Shown here one piece after another: positions 1 to 5,295 of a stretch of DNA of 6,380 nucleotides. The notes below the pieces were generated by a model, which searched no databases, was not told the origin of the DNA, and saw only the letters and a list, made by a program, of their open reading frames with translations. The number at the start of each line of letters is the position of its first letter. Within the stretch, counting starts at the first letter, position 1. The DNA comes from an uncultured Actinomycetes bacterium (GTDB lineage Bacteria; Actinomycetota; Thermoleophilia; Solirubrobacterales; 70-9). The stretch spans positions 1 to 6,380 of the forward strand of contig CAMLQY010000056.1 of the NCBI GenBank assembly GCA_946482365.1, given 5' to 3'. Position numbers and translations under genes: made by a program.

Positions 1-435
1 GAGTGGAACGGGATCATCCGCCACGGCGCCAAGCTGCTCTACGCCTTCACCGAGGCGACCGTGCCGAAGCTCACCGTCGTCACCCGCAAGGCCTACGGCG
101 GCGCCTACGACGTGATGAACTCGAAGCACATGCTGGCCGACTACAACGTCGCCTGGCCGACCGCTGAGGTCGCGGTGATGGGGCCGGAGGGTGCGGTCAA
201 CATCATCTACCGCAAGGACCTCGCCAGCTCGCCGACCCCCGACGAGCGCCGCCAGAAGCTGATCGACGACTACAAGGCCCACTTCGCCAACCCCTACTCG
301 GCGGCCGAGCGCGGCTACATCGACGACGTGATCGAGCCCCGCCAGACCCGGCCGAAGCTGATCCGGGCGCTGCGGATGCTGCAAAGCAAGCGCGTCGCCC
401 AGCCGAAGCGCAAGCACGGCAACATCCCGCTTTAG
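1..435 (+). CDS. pccB: Acyl-CoA carboxylase beta subunit (propionyl-CoA carboxylase type), C-terminal part
   Basis: The reading frame is open from the first base and ends at TAG 433-435, giving 144 residues of the C-terminal carboxyltransferase domain. The gene starts outside the window; full beta chains are usually about 510-540 residues. Visible family features are the stretch [13 protein letters not shown], the [15 protein letters not shown] segment, [18 protein letters not shown], and the typical tail KRKHGNIPL. In this family the beta subunit moves the carboxyl group from carboxybiotin on the alpha subunit's carrier domain to propionyl-CoA or acetyl-CoA, giving methylmalonyl- or malonyl-CoA in the cytosol. 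The missing N-terminal half and the alpha partner lie outside, so acyl-CoA preference cannot be read here. It converges on the pot operon; the two stop codons are 9 bp apart. The family call is secure and the substrate is inferred from overall resemblance. Confidence 0.93.
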   Translation, partial: EWNGIIRHGAKLLYAFTEATVPKLTVVTRKAYGGAYDVMNSKHMLADYNVAWPTAEVAVMGPEGAVNIIYRKDLASSPTPDERRQKLIDDYKAHFANPYSAAERGYIDDVIEPRQTRPKLIRALRMLQSKRVAQPKRKHGNIPL

Positions 436-444
436 GGGGAGGCT

Positions 445-1293
445 TTAAGGAACTGCAGTTGCCTCGGCCTCAACGGTGCCGCGGCCGACCGGGGCAGCTG
501 TCGCCCCCTCCTCTTCTCGGGTGAGGCGGTGCGCCAGGTAGACGGGGACGATCGAGATCAGGACGACGATGACCGCGACGGCGTTGACGATCGGGCGTTC
601 CTGGGCACGGAAGAGGTTGCTGAAGATCCAGTAGGGGAGGGTTTCTTCGCCGGCGCCGATCGTGAACGTGGTGACGATGATCTCGTCGAAGGAGAGGCCG
701 AAGGCGAGCAGGCCGCCGGCGCCGAGCGCCGAGCGCATGTTGGGAAGGGTGACGTAGCGGAACGTCTGCCAGGTGTGGGCGCCGAGGTCGGCAGAGGCCT
801 CCTCGAAGGAGGAGGACATCCTGCGCAGGCGCGCGATCGAGTTGTTGTAGACGACCACTATGCAGAAGGTGGCGTGGGCAACGATCACGGTGAACAGCGA
901 GAGGTCGGTTCCCAGCACCTGGGTGAAGGTGTTGTTGAGCGCGACCCCGGTCACGATCCCCGGCAGGGCGATCGGCAGCACGACGAGGAAGGAGATCGTC
1001 TCGCGGCCGAAGAAGCGGTGTCGCGCGACCGCCAGCGAGGCGAGCGTCCCCAGCACCAGGGCGATCGCGGTGGCGGCGAGCGCGACCTTGATCGAGGTCC
1101 AGAAGGCGTCGCGGGCGCTGCTTTCGATCGCCTTGGGGAACCATTCGACGGTGAGGCCGGGCGGTGGCCATTCGAGGATCCTGCTCGAGTTGAAGGCGTA
1201 GATGCCGAGCACGACCAGCGGGATGTAGATGAACGCCAGGCCTGCGCCGACCGCGACGCGAAGCAGGATCGTGGATCGTCTCGAGAGCCTCAT
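445..1293 (-). CDS. potC: ABC transporter permease, spermidine/putrescine PotC type
   Basis: This 282-residue inner-membrane permease of a binding-protein-dependent importer starts at ATG 1293-1291 and stops at TAA. Hydrophobic segments lie near residues 12-32, 66-90, 101-121, 132-152, 187-208 and 233-255, fitting six membrane helices. The cytoplasmic EAA loop is clear around residues 163-186 (FEEASADLGAHTWQTFRYVT followed by LPN). This loop docks on the ATPase. PotC members pair with PotB to form the membrane channel for polyamines. The gene begins 4 bp after the potB stop codon, with no convincing Shine-Dalgarno sequence, so it is probably translated by coupling. The last 25 or so residues are a low-complexity Glu/Ala/Val tail outside the core fold. 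It is the last gene of the operon and ends 9 bp from the convergent pccB. Substrate class follows from PotA/PotD context; another cationic solute is possible. Confidence 0.9.
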   Translation of the reverse strand: MRLSRRSTILLRVAVGAGLAFIYIPLVVLGIYAFNSSRILEWPPPGLTVEWFPKAIESSARDAFWTSIKVALAATAIALVLGTLASLAVARHRFFGRETISFLVVLPIALPGIVTGVALNNTFTQVLGTDLSLFTVIVAHATFCIVVVYNNSIARLRRMSSSFEEASADLGAHTWQTFRYVTLPNMRSALGAGGLLAFGLSFDEIIVTTFTIGAGEETLPYWIFSNLFRAQERPIVNAVAVIVVLISIVPVYLAHRLTREEEGATAAPVGRGTVEAEATAVP

Positions 1294-1297
1294 CGTT

Positions 1298-2152
1298 CTA
1301 TATGTGCTCGAAGGCGCCGAGCTTTCGTGCGACCAGCAGGTAGCCGATCATCACCACGATCGGCACCAGCGCCAGGGCGGCGGCGAAGGGCAGGTTGTTG
1401 GAGATGTTGTTGAAGACGACGTTGCCGATGAACTGGTTGTTGGAGACCAGGCGCGGCGTGATGTAGTCGCCGAGGGTGAGGGCGAAGGTGAAGATCGAGC
1501 CGGCGACGACGGCGGGGAAGGAGAGCGGCAGGATCACGCGGCGGAAGGTGGTGAAGGGCTTGGCGCCGAGGTCCTCGGAAGCGCTGATCAGCGAGTTGGG
1601 GATGCGCTCCAGCCCGGCGAAGATCGGCAGGATCATGTACGGCAGCCAGAGGTAGCTCATCACCAGCCAGACGGCGGCGTTGCCGAAGCCGGGCCCGCTG
1701 AGGCCGAGCGGCTCCAGGGCCCAGTCGATCAGGCCGCCGCCGCCGATCATGTTGCGCCAGGAGAGGACCTTGACCAGGTAGCTCGACCAGAGAGGGATCA
1801 GCACGACGACCACGAGGATCGCCTTGGTGCGGCGACTCGCGACCTTGGCCATGTAGAAGGCGATCGGAAAGGCGAGGACCGCGTCGGTGATCGTCACCAG
1901 CGCCGCGATCAGGACCGTGCGGCCGATGATGTCGCGGTAGACCGGTTCGTCGAAGAGGATTTCGAAATTCTCGAAGCTGAGGCTTTTGACCAGCTCGCCG
2001 CTGACGGCGTTGACCGACCAGAGCGAGGCGACGAGGAGGAGGGCGAGCGAGCCGAGGTAGCCGACGACCAGCCAGCCGACCGGACCCGCCAGGAGCGCCC
2101 CCGCCTGAAGGCGGGGGCGCCCGTGGAACAGCGTGGCGAGGCGCTTGCTCAA
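1298..2152 (-). CDS. potB: ABC transporter permease, spermidine/putrescine PotB type
   Basis: This 284-residue permease is the partner of PotC. Hydrophobic segments near residues 17-45, 78-102, 112-130, 159-180, 212-235 and 255-275 fit six helices. The EAA loop is at 190-211 (SASEDLGAKPFTTFRRVILP), and the stretch GDYITPRLVS at 228-237 is typical of PotB proteins. The start is TTG 2152-2150, which overlaps the potD stop as TTGA. AAGGG lies directly against the start with no spacing, so initiation probably relies on re-use of ribosomes ending potD. A later start would cut into the first helix, although an in-frame GTC/GTG-poor region leaves few choices. Codons 11-20 form a very strong hairpin (see 2095-2120). 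Family assignment is firm; the exact start is less so. Confidence 0.9.
   Translation of the reverse strand: MSKRLATLFHGRPRLQAGALLAGPVGWLVVGYLGSLALLLVASLWSVNAVSGELVKSLSFENFEILFDEPVYRDIIGRTVLIAALVTITDAVLAFPIAFYMAKVASRRTKAILVVVVLIPLWSSYLVKVLSWRNMIGGGGLIDWALEPLGLSGPGFGNAAVWLVMSYLWLPYMILPIFAGLERIPNSLISASEDLGAKPFTTFRRVILPLSFPAVVAGSIFTFALTLGDYITPRLVSNNQFIGNVVFNNISNNLPFAAALALVPIVVMIGYLLVARKLGAFEHI
2095..2120 (-). repeat. Perfect inverted repeat (11-bp arms, 4-nt loop) inside the start of potB
   Basis: GCGCCCCCGCC at 2095-2105 and GGCGGGGGCGC at 2110-2120 are exact reverse complements around a 4-nt loop (TTCA in the mRNA sense). The hairpin would begin about 32 nt after the potB start, covering codons 11-20, and lies right after the potD/potB junction. 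All pairs but none of the loop are G-C, so it should be very stable as RNA. There is no U-tract, so it is not a classical terminator. The likely effect, inferred, is to protect the 3' end of upstream potD mRNA or slow potB translation. Confidence 0.75.
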
Positions 2153-3345
2153 CCCTTGATCGAGGTCCAGGCCTGGACCCAGTCGTTGTAGTCCTTGCAG
2201 TCTTCGGACCCGTCGCCGCAGTCGGCGAGCGGTGTCTTCCAGTAGTAGACGCGTTTCCAGAAGCCGGGTTCTTCCGCGTGGTATTCAGCGCAGAAGTCCG
2301 GGTTTGCGGTTTTCTCGCAGGCCAGTTCCTGCGCCGGCGCCTCGCCGAAGTATTCCGCCACCTGGGCGTTCGCCTCCGGTTCGATGATCCAGTCCATCCA
2401 CATGTACATGCAGTTCGGATGCGCGGCTTCGGAGCTGATCATCCAGGTGTCGGACCATCCGGTCGCACCCTCTTCGGGCAGGAAGCCCTGGCTCGCCGGG
2501 CTGGCCGCGACCGGTTTGCCTTCTTCCTCGAGCAGGAAGTACTGGTACTGCCACGTCGTCCCGACCTCGCTGTCGCCGCTGGCGAAGGACGAGATCTGCT
2601 TTTCGGCTTCCGACCAGTATTCGCCGACCAGTGACCGCTGTTCTTTCATCAGCTGCACGGCTGCTTCGAACTGCTCGTCGTTCAGCTCGTAGGGGTCTTC
2701 GATTTCGAGATCGGGCTGGTGGGCTTTCAGGTAGACCGCCGCTTCGGCGATCGACATCGGGTCGTCGTACTGGCTGATCTTGCCCTTGTATTTGGACGCG
2801 ACTTCGGGGTCGAGCGTCACGTTCCAGGACTTGGGCGGGGGTTGCACCGAGTCGCTGTTCCACATCAGCAGGTTCGCCCCGCGGCCGTGGGGTATGCCGT
2901 ATGGCTGGCCGTCGAAGGTGTTGTAGGGCTGGTTCTTGAGGTCGGAGAAGACGGTCTCGTAGTTCGGGACGAGGCTGACGTTGACCGGGTCGACGTCGTC
3001 GCCTTCGACCAGCCGCGCGGTGGCGTTGCCCGAGGCCGAGACCCCGTCGTATTCACCGGTCCGCATCAGCTGCACCATTTCGTCGGAGGTGCCGGCGACC
3101 TTGTTGCTCACTTTGCAGCCGGTCTTCTGTTCGAATGGCTTCGTCCATTCTGGTTCGACGTAGCCGGCCCAGGAGATCAGGTCGACCTGGCCCTCGCCTT
3201 TGCCGACCTGCTGCAGTTCGTCGCCACCGCCGGCCGTGGTGTCGTCGTCACTGGAGCCGCAGCCTGCGAACAAGAGCATCAGGGCCAGCAGGCCCGCGGC
3301 GATCAGCCATGCCGTCCGTGCCGGGTGTGCGTCTTTCGTTCTCAC
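2149..3345 (-). CDS. potD: Polyamine-type ABC transporter substrate-binding lipoprotein (PotD/PotF-like)
   Basis: This 398-residue extracytoplasmic solute-binding protein starts at GTG 3345-3343, behind an AGGAGG Shine-Dalgarno at 7-nt spacing. Residues 1-28 are a signal peptide (hydrophobic 12-27) with lipobox LFAGC. Cys29 would be lipid-modified, followed by a flexible Ser/Asp/Gly linker to about residue 50. The mature part matches the PotD fold: LISWAGYVEPEW at 56-67, YGIPHGRGANLLMWN at 149-163, and GWSD at 296-299. Trp297 and Asp299 align by eye with the W-x-D pair that contacts spermidine in E. coli PotD. Beyond Cys29 there are six cysteines (77, 312, 343, 352, 376, 383), the last four in a C-terminal region absent from E. 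coli PotD. It overlaps potA by 4 bp and potB by 4 bp. Glu codons are mostly GAA, unlike its neighbours. The exact ligand is not proven. Confidence 0.9.
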   Translation of the reverse strand: MRTKDAHPARTAWLIAAGLLALMLLFAGCGSSDDDTTAGGGDELQQVGKGEGQVDLISWAGYVEPEWTKPFEQKTGCKVSNKVAGTSDEMVQLMRTGEYDGVSASGNATARLVEGDDVDPVNVSLVPNYETVFSDLKNQPYNTFDGQPYGIPHGRGANLLMWNSDSVQPPPKSWNVTLDPEVASKYKGKISQYDDPMSIAEAAVYLKAHQPDLEIEDPYELNDEQFEAAVQLMKEQRSLVGEYWSEAEKQISSFASGDSEVGTTWQYQYFLLEEEGKPVAASPASQGFLPEEGATGWSDTWMISSEAAHPNCMYMWMDWIIEPEANAQVAEYFGEAPAQELACEKTANPDFCAEYHAEEPGFWKRVYYWKTPLADCGDGSEDCKDYNDWVQAWTSIKG

Positions 3346-4349
3346 GGTGATTCCTCCTCTGTTGTGGAACTGTCACGGACGGCGACCGTGTGCTCCGGGC
3401 GCCAGCCGACAATTACCTCCCTCCCCTGCTCGGAGGCAGCGTCCGGGGACCTGCCTTCCACGTTCTGCCTGACGAGCTGAAGCTCTCCGCCCGCGTCGAG
3501 GGCGACCGTGTAGCGGGTGACCATCCCGGCATAGGCGGTGCCGGCGATGCGCCCGCGCTCGGTGCGCAGGCCGTTGGCGGCGGCGCCGGGATCGACCAGC
3601 TGAATCTTCTCCGGGCGGATCGTGAAGCGCGAGCCGTCGCGCTCGAGCAGGTTGGAGACGCCGACGAAGCCGGCGACGAACTCGGTGGCCGGGCGCTCGT
3701 AGAGCTCGACCGGCGGGCTGACCTGCTCGATCCTCCCCTGGTTGAAGACGGCGATGCGGTCGCTCATCGTCAGCGCCTCGTCCTGGTCGTGGGTGACGTA
3801 GACGAAGGTGATCCCGACCTCGCCCTGGATCGTCTTCAGCTCGACCTGCATCTGCTCGCGCAGCTTCAGGTCGAGCGCGCCCAGCGGCTCGTCGAGGAGG
3901 AGCACCCTGGGCCGGTTGACGATCGCCCGTGCAAGGGCGACGCGCTGGCGCTGGCCTCCGGAGAGCTCGGCGGGCTTGCGGTCCACGTAGCCCGGCAGGC
4001 GCACCATCTCCAGCGCCTCCTCGCAGTGGCGGGTGCGCTCCGCCTTTCCCACCCCGGCGACGCGGAGGCCGTAGCCGACGTTCTCCCCCACGCTCATGTG
4101 GGGAAACAGCGCGTAGTCCTGGAAGACGGTGTTGACGGCCCGCTCGTAGGGCGGCACGTCGCCGACGTCCTCGCCGGCCAGCTCGACCGTGCCCCCGCTC
4201 GGCTGCTCGAAGCCGGCGATCATCCGCAGGGTCGTCGTCTTCCCGGAGCCCGACGGGCCGAGCATCGTGAAGAACTCGCCGGCTTCGATCTCGAGGCTGA
4301 TTCCGGCAACCGCGACCACCTCGCCATAGTGCTTGGTGAGGTCGCACAA
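3342..4349 (-). CDS. potA: ABC transporter ATP-binding protein, spermidine/putrescine PotA type
   Basis: This 335-residue ATPase drives the importer on the cytoplasmic side. All ABC motifs are present: Walker A GPSGSGKTT at 31-39, Q-loop Gln77 (VFQDYALFPHM), signature LSGGQ at 129-133, Walker B VLLLDEP at 149-155, D-loop GALD at 157-160 and H-loop His187 (VTHDQDEA). Residues 240 to about 325 form the C-terminal TOBE-like regulatory domain (FTIRPEKIQL, then VGWRPEHTV). The start is TTG 4349-4347. No ATG, GTG or other TTG lies between it and an in-frame TAA at 4385-4383, and the next in-frame ATG (codon 29) would remove the strand before Walker A. No Shine-Dalgarno is visible. The upstream codons (PDIR) also look like family sequence, so the true start may be a non-standard codon slightly upstream. 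The stop TGA overlaps the potD GTG. First gene of the operon. Confidence 0.92.
   Translation of the reverse strand: MCDLTKHYGEVVAVAGISLEIEAGEFFTMLGPSGSGKTTTLRMIAGFEQPSGGTVELAGEDVGDVPPYERAVNTVFQDYALFPHMSVGENVGYGLRVAGVGKAERTRHCEEALEMVRLPGYVDRKPAELSGGQRQRVALARAIVNRPRVLLLDEPLGALDLKLREQMQVELKTIQGEVGITFVYVTHDQDEALTMSDRIAVFNQGRIEQVSPPVELYERPATEFVAGFVGVSNLLERDGSRFTIRPEKIQLVDPGAAANGLRTERGRIAGTAYAGMVTRYTVALDAGGELQLVRQNVEGRSPDAASEQGREVIVGWRPEHTVAVRDSSTTEEESP
3353..3358 (-). promoter_or_regulatory. Strong Shine-Dalgarno sequence of potD
   Basis: The minus strand reads AGGAGG here, 7 nt before GTG at 3345-3343, and lies inside the last codons of potA (residues 330-334, Glu-rich). It fixes the GTG as the start of potD. 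potA, potB and potC have no comparable site, so potD is set up for higher or independent translation, as is usual for binding proteins that are needed in excess over the membrane complex. Confidence 0.8.
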
Positions 4350-4361
4350 GCGGATGTCGGG

Positions 4362-4374
4362 TGTAGCAGCTACA
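4362..4374. promoter_or_regulatory. 13-bp palindrome, candidate operator of the pot operon
   Basis: TGTAGC at 4362-4367 and GCTACA at 4369-4374 are exact inverted repeats around one base. The one-base centre makes a DNA-binding dimer site likelier than an RNA stem. It lies 13 nt upstream of the potA TTG and next to the candidate -10, so a bound regulator would block initiation. No regulator gene is in the window, so the binding family is unknown. Confidence 0.4.
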
Positions 4375-4379
4375 TGAAA

Positions 4380-4407
4380 ACGTTATCCGAGTGGTTCAAG
4401 AACGCAA
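4380..4407 (-). promoter_or_regulatory. Possible promoter of the pot operon
   Basis: On the minus strand TTGCGT (4407-4402) and TAACGT (4385-4380) are separated by 16 bp, and each matches three of six bases of the sigma-70 type -35/-10 consensus. They lie after the GC hairpin and before potA, so the operon could have its own start. The match is weak; TTGAAC further along is an alternative -35. Confidence 0.3.
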
Positions 4408-4416
4408 GGACAATCT

Positions 4417-4440
4417 CGCCCCGGCCGGTTGGCCGGGGCG
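4417..4440 (-). terminator. GC-rich hairpin after the peptidase gene, possible terminator
   Basis: CGCCCCGGCC at 4417-4426 and GGCCGGGGCG at 4431-4440 form a perfect 10-bp stem with a 4-nt loop, about 20 nt after the stop codon of the peptidase gene. In the transcript it is followed by AGATTGTCCTTG rather than a run of U. It may work as a U-less actinobacterial terminator, as a 3' mRNA protector, or only partly stop transcription into potA. Confidence 0.6.
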
Positions 4441-4460
4441 GAGTACGAAGCTGGCGAGGC

Positions 4461-5018
4461 TCAGTAGCCGCTCGGGTGGCGGGGGACGAAGCCGGCCGAG
4501 CTGCGCAGGTCTGCGTGCCAGCTGGGCCCGGTGGTCCCGTCGGTGTTCCCTGAGGTGTCCCAGCGGAAGCCGGCGATCACCGCGTAGGCGTGGCCGGGGT
4601 TGGAGTAGACCGTGATCCAGCGCCCTTCGCCGGGAAGCCCGAGCTTCGCCATCGGCCCGGAGGGCAGCGGGCTTTCGAGGAACTTGCCGCCGTGGAGCGC
4701 GAAGCTGACGGAGCCGGAGCAGTCGTAGCCGCGGTCCCACCAGCGGGCGTGGCCGCCGCCGAAGACGTACGGTTTGCTCCGGATCCTGTTCGCTGCCGCG
4801 ATCACGGCCTTGACGCGCGGCGGGGCGGACTTGGGCGCCACCAGCATCCCGTTGTCCAGCAGCCGGCCTTTGGCCGTCGGCGTGCAGATGTCCACTTCGG
4901 CGGACGAAACGCCGCCCCCGTCGCATTCGGCCGCCGCGCCGGTGGGGGCCAGGGCCAGTGCCATCAACGCCCCTGCCACAGCTATGCCTAGCTCGAGCTT
5001 CTGCCTGTTGTTGCGCAA
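4461..5018 (-). CDS. Secreted NlpC/P60-like (C40 family) peptidase
   Basis: This 185-residue secreted protein has a signal peptide (basic residues 2-7, hydrophobic 9-26, likely cleavage after GAAA about residue 30). The C-terminal domain carries the NlpC/P60 pattern: KPYVFGGGHARWWDRGYDCSG at 82-102 with catalytic Cys100, and NPGHAYAVIAG at 140-150 with catalytic His143. A third polar residue is not certain; His167 (GPSWHADLR) or nearby residues are candidates. Cys32 and Cys45 may form a disulfide. NlpC/P60 enzymes usually cut peptide stems of peptidoglycan between D-Glu and the diamino acid, for cell separation or wall turnover; activity here is inferred. The TTG start (5018-5016) is chosen because AAAGGAG sits 6 nt upstream. 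The ydaO-type riboswitch in the leader is a known partner of such genes. The GGHARWWDRG insertion and the C-terminal RHPSGY look like a divergent actinobacterial subgroup. Confidence 0.82.
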   Translation of the reverse strand: MRNNRQKLELGIAVAGALMALALAPTGAAAECDGGGVSSAEVDICTPTAKGRLLDNGMLVAPKSAPPRVKAVIAAANRIRSKPYVFGGGHARWWDRGYDCSGSVSFALHGGKFLESPLPSGPMAKLGLPGEGRWITVYSNPGHAYAVIAGFRWDTSGNTDGTTGPSWHADLRSSAGFVPRHPSGY

Positions 5019-5024
5019 ACCGAT

Positions 5025-5031
5025 CTCCTTT
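5025..5031 (-). promoter_or_regulatory. Shine-Dalgarno sequence of the peptidase gene, abutting the riboswitch
   Basis: The minus strand reads AAAGGAG here, 6 nt before TTG 5018-5016, which fixes that start. It begins only about 2-4 nt after the conserved 3' end of the aptamer. There is no space for a separate terminator hairpin, so control is probably by access of the ribosome to this site. Confidence 0.75.
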
Positions 5032-5035
5032 GTCG

Positions 5036-5160
5036 GCCTACGGGGTTAGCTGTCGGGCTGGCGCGAAAGGAGCCTGCGCCCCCGCCTGAACCAGGCGAGT
5101 TAGCCCCGAAAACGTGGTTCCCCCGCTCCCGTGGCGCCTCCAGCGCACGGGACTCGGCGT
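5036..5160 (-). ncRNA. ydaO-yuaA class (c-di-AMP) riboswitch
   Basis: Read on the minus strand, the leader contains the conserved blocks of this class in order: GCCGAGTCCCG (5158-5148), GGGAGCGGGGGAACC (5130-5116), TCGGGGCTAAC (5109-5099), a variable stem CGCCTG/CAGGCG (5097-5083), and the 3' block CGACAGCTAACCCCGTAGG (5055-5037). CCCGTG and CACGGG (about 5151-5146 and 5133-5128) can pair as a stem. From established knowledge, the class binds cyclic di-AMP, generally switches expression off at high ligand, and in Actinobacteria often precedes NlpC/P60 and resuscitation-factor genes, as here. The closing P1 helix looks short or imperfect. Recognition is from memory of the consensus, without a covariance-model score. 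Confidence 0.88.
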
Positions 5161-5183
5161 TTCGGTTATTCGGAACGGGCGGC

Positions 5184-5189
5184 AGTGTA
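5184..5189 (-). promoter_or_regulatory. -10 box for the riboswitch and peptidase transcript
   Basis: The minus strand reads TACACT, a good actinobacterial TANNNT -10 box. A start about 7 nt downstream (near 5177) would place the aptamer roughly 15 nt into the transcript, the expected geometry. The -35 is weak; TGAGCA about 18 bp upstream shares three of six bases with TTGACA. Confidence 0.5.
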
Positions 5190-5219
5190 GACGATCTCCC
5201 GGCCGTTTGCTCATGGAAA

Positions 5220-5232
5220 ACAAACATTTTGT
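5220..5232. repeat. AT-rich inverted repeat between divergent promoters
   Basis: ACAAA (5220-5224) and TTTGT (5228-5232) are exact inverted repeats around CAT, in the only AT-rich patch of this intergenic region. It lies just upstream of the -35 zone of the peptidase promoter and about 60 bp upstream of the dehydrogenase start. It could be a small operator for either gene, but arms this short may occur by chance. Confidence 0.25.
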
Positions 5233-5279
5233 GGTCTTTCGCACTTGGCCTGCCCAGATCCTTTCGACGCCCGCGGTGC

Positions 5280-5285
5280 TAGCTT
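5280..5285 (+). promoter_or_regulatory. -10-like box just upstream of the dehydrogenase start
   Basis: TAGCTT fits TANNNT and ends 10 nt before ATG 5296, and no Shine-Dalgarno precedes that ATG. A transcript from this box would have almost no leader, a common arrangement in Actinobacteria. No good -35 is visible, so the call is tentative. Confidence 0.4.
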
Positions 5286-5295
5286 GCGCGCTGGG

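Noticed and set aside
529..2191. Long plus-strand reading frames opposite potC and potB
   Set aside because: They are antisense to clear permease genes, have Asp/Gly/Arg-rich composition typical of high-GC shadow frames, and show no family motif.
2719..4553. Long plus-strand reading frames opposite potD and potA
   Set aside because: The minus strand holds complete ABC motifs and a lipoprotein signal; the plus-strand products resemble nothing and arise from GC bias.
5076..5090. 15-nt exact match between the riboswitch stem and the potB hairpin arm (also 2095-2109)
   Set aside because: The shared bases are nearly all G and C; with this base bias, one such match in 6 kb is expected by chance, and each copy is explained by its own local structure.
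5245..5295. Upstream TTG start of the dehydrogenase
   Set aside because: The added 17 residues have no family resemblance and cross the TAGCTT promoter-like box; the ATG at 5296 begins exactly where SDR proteins normally begin.
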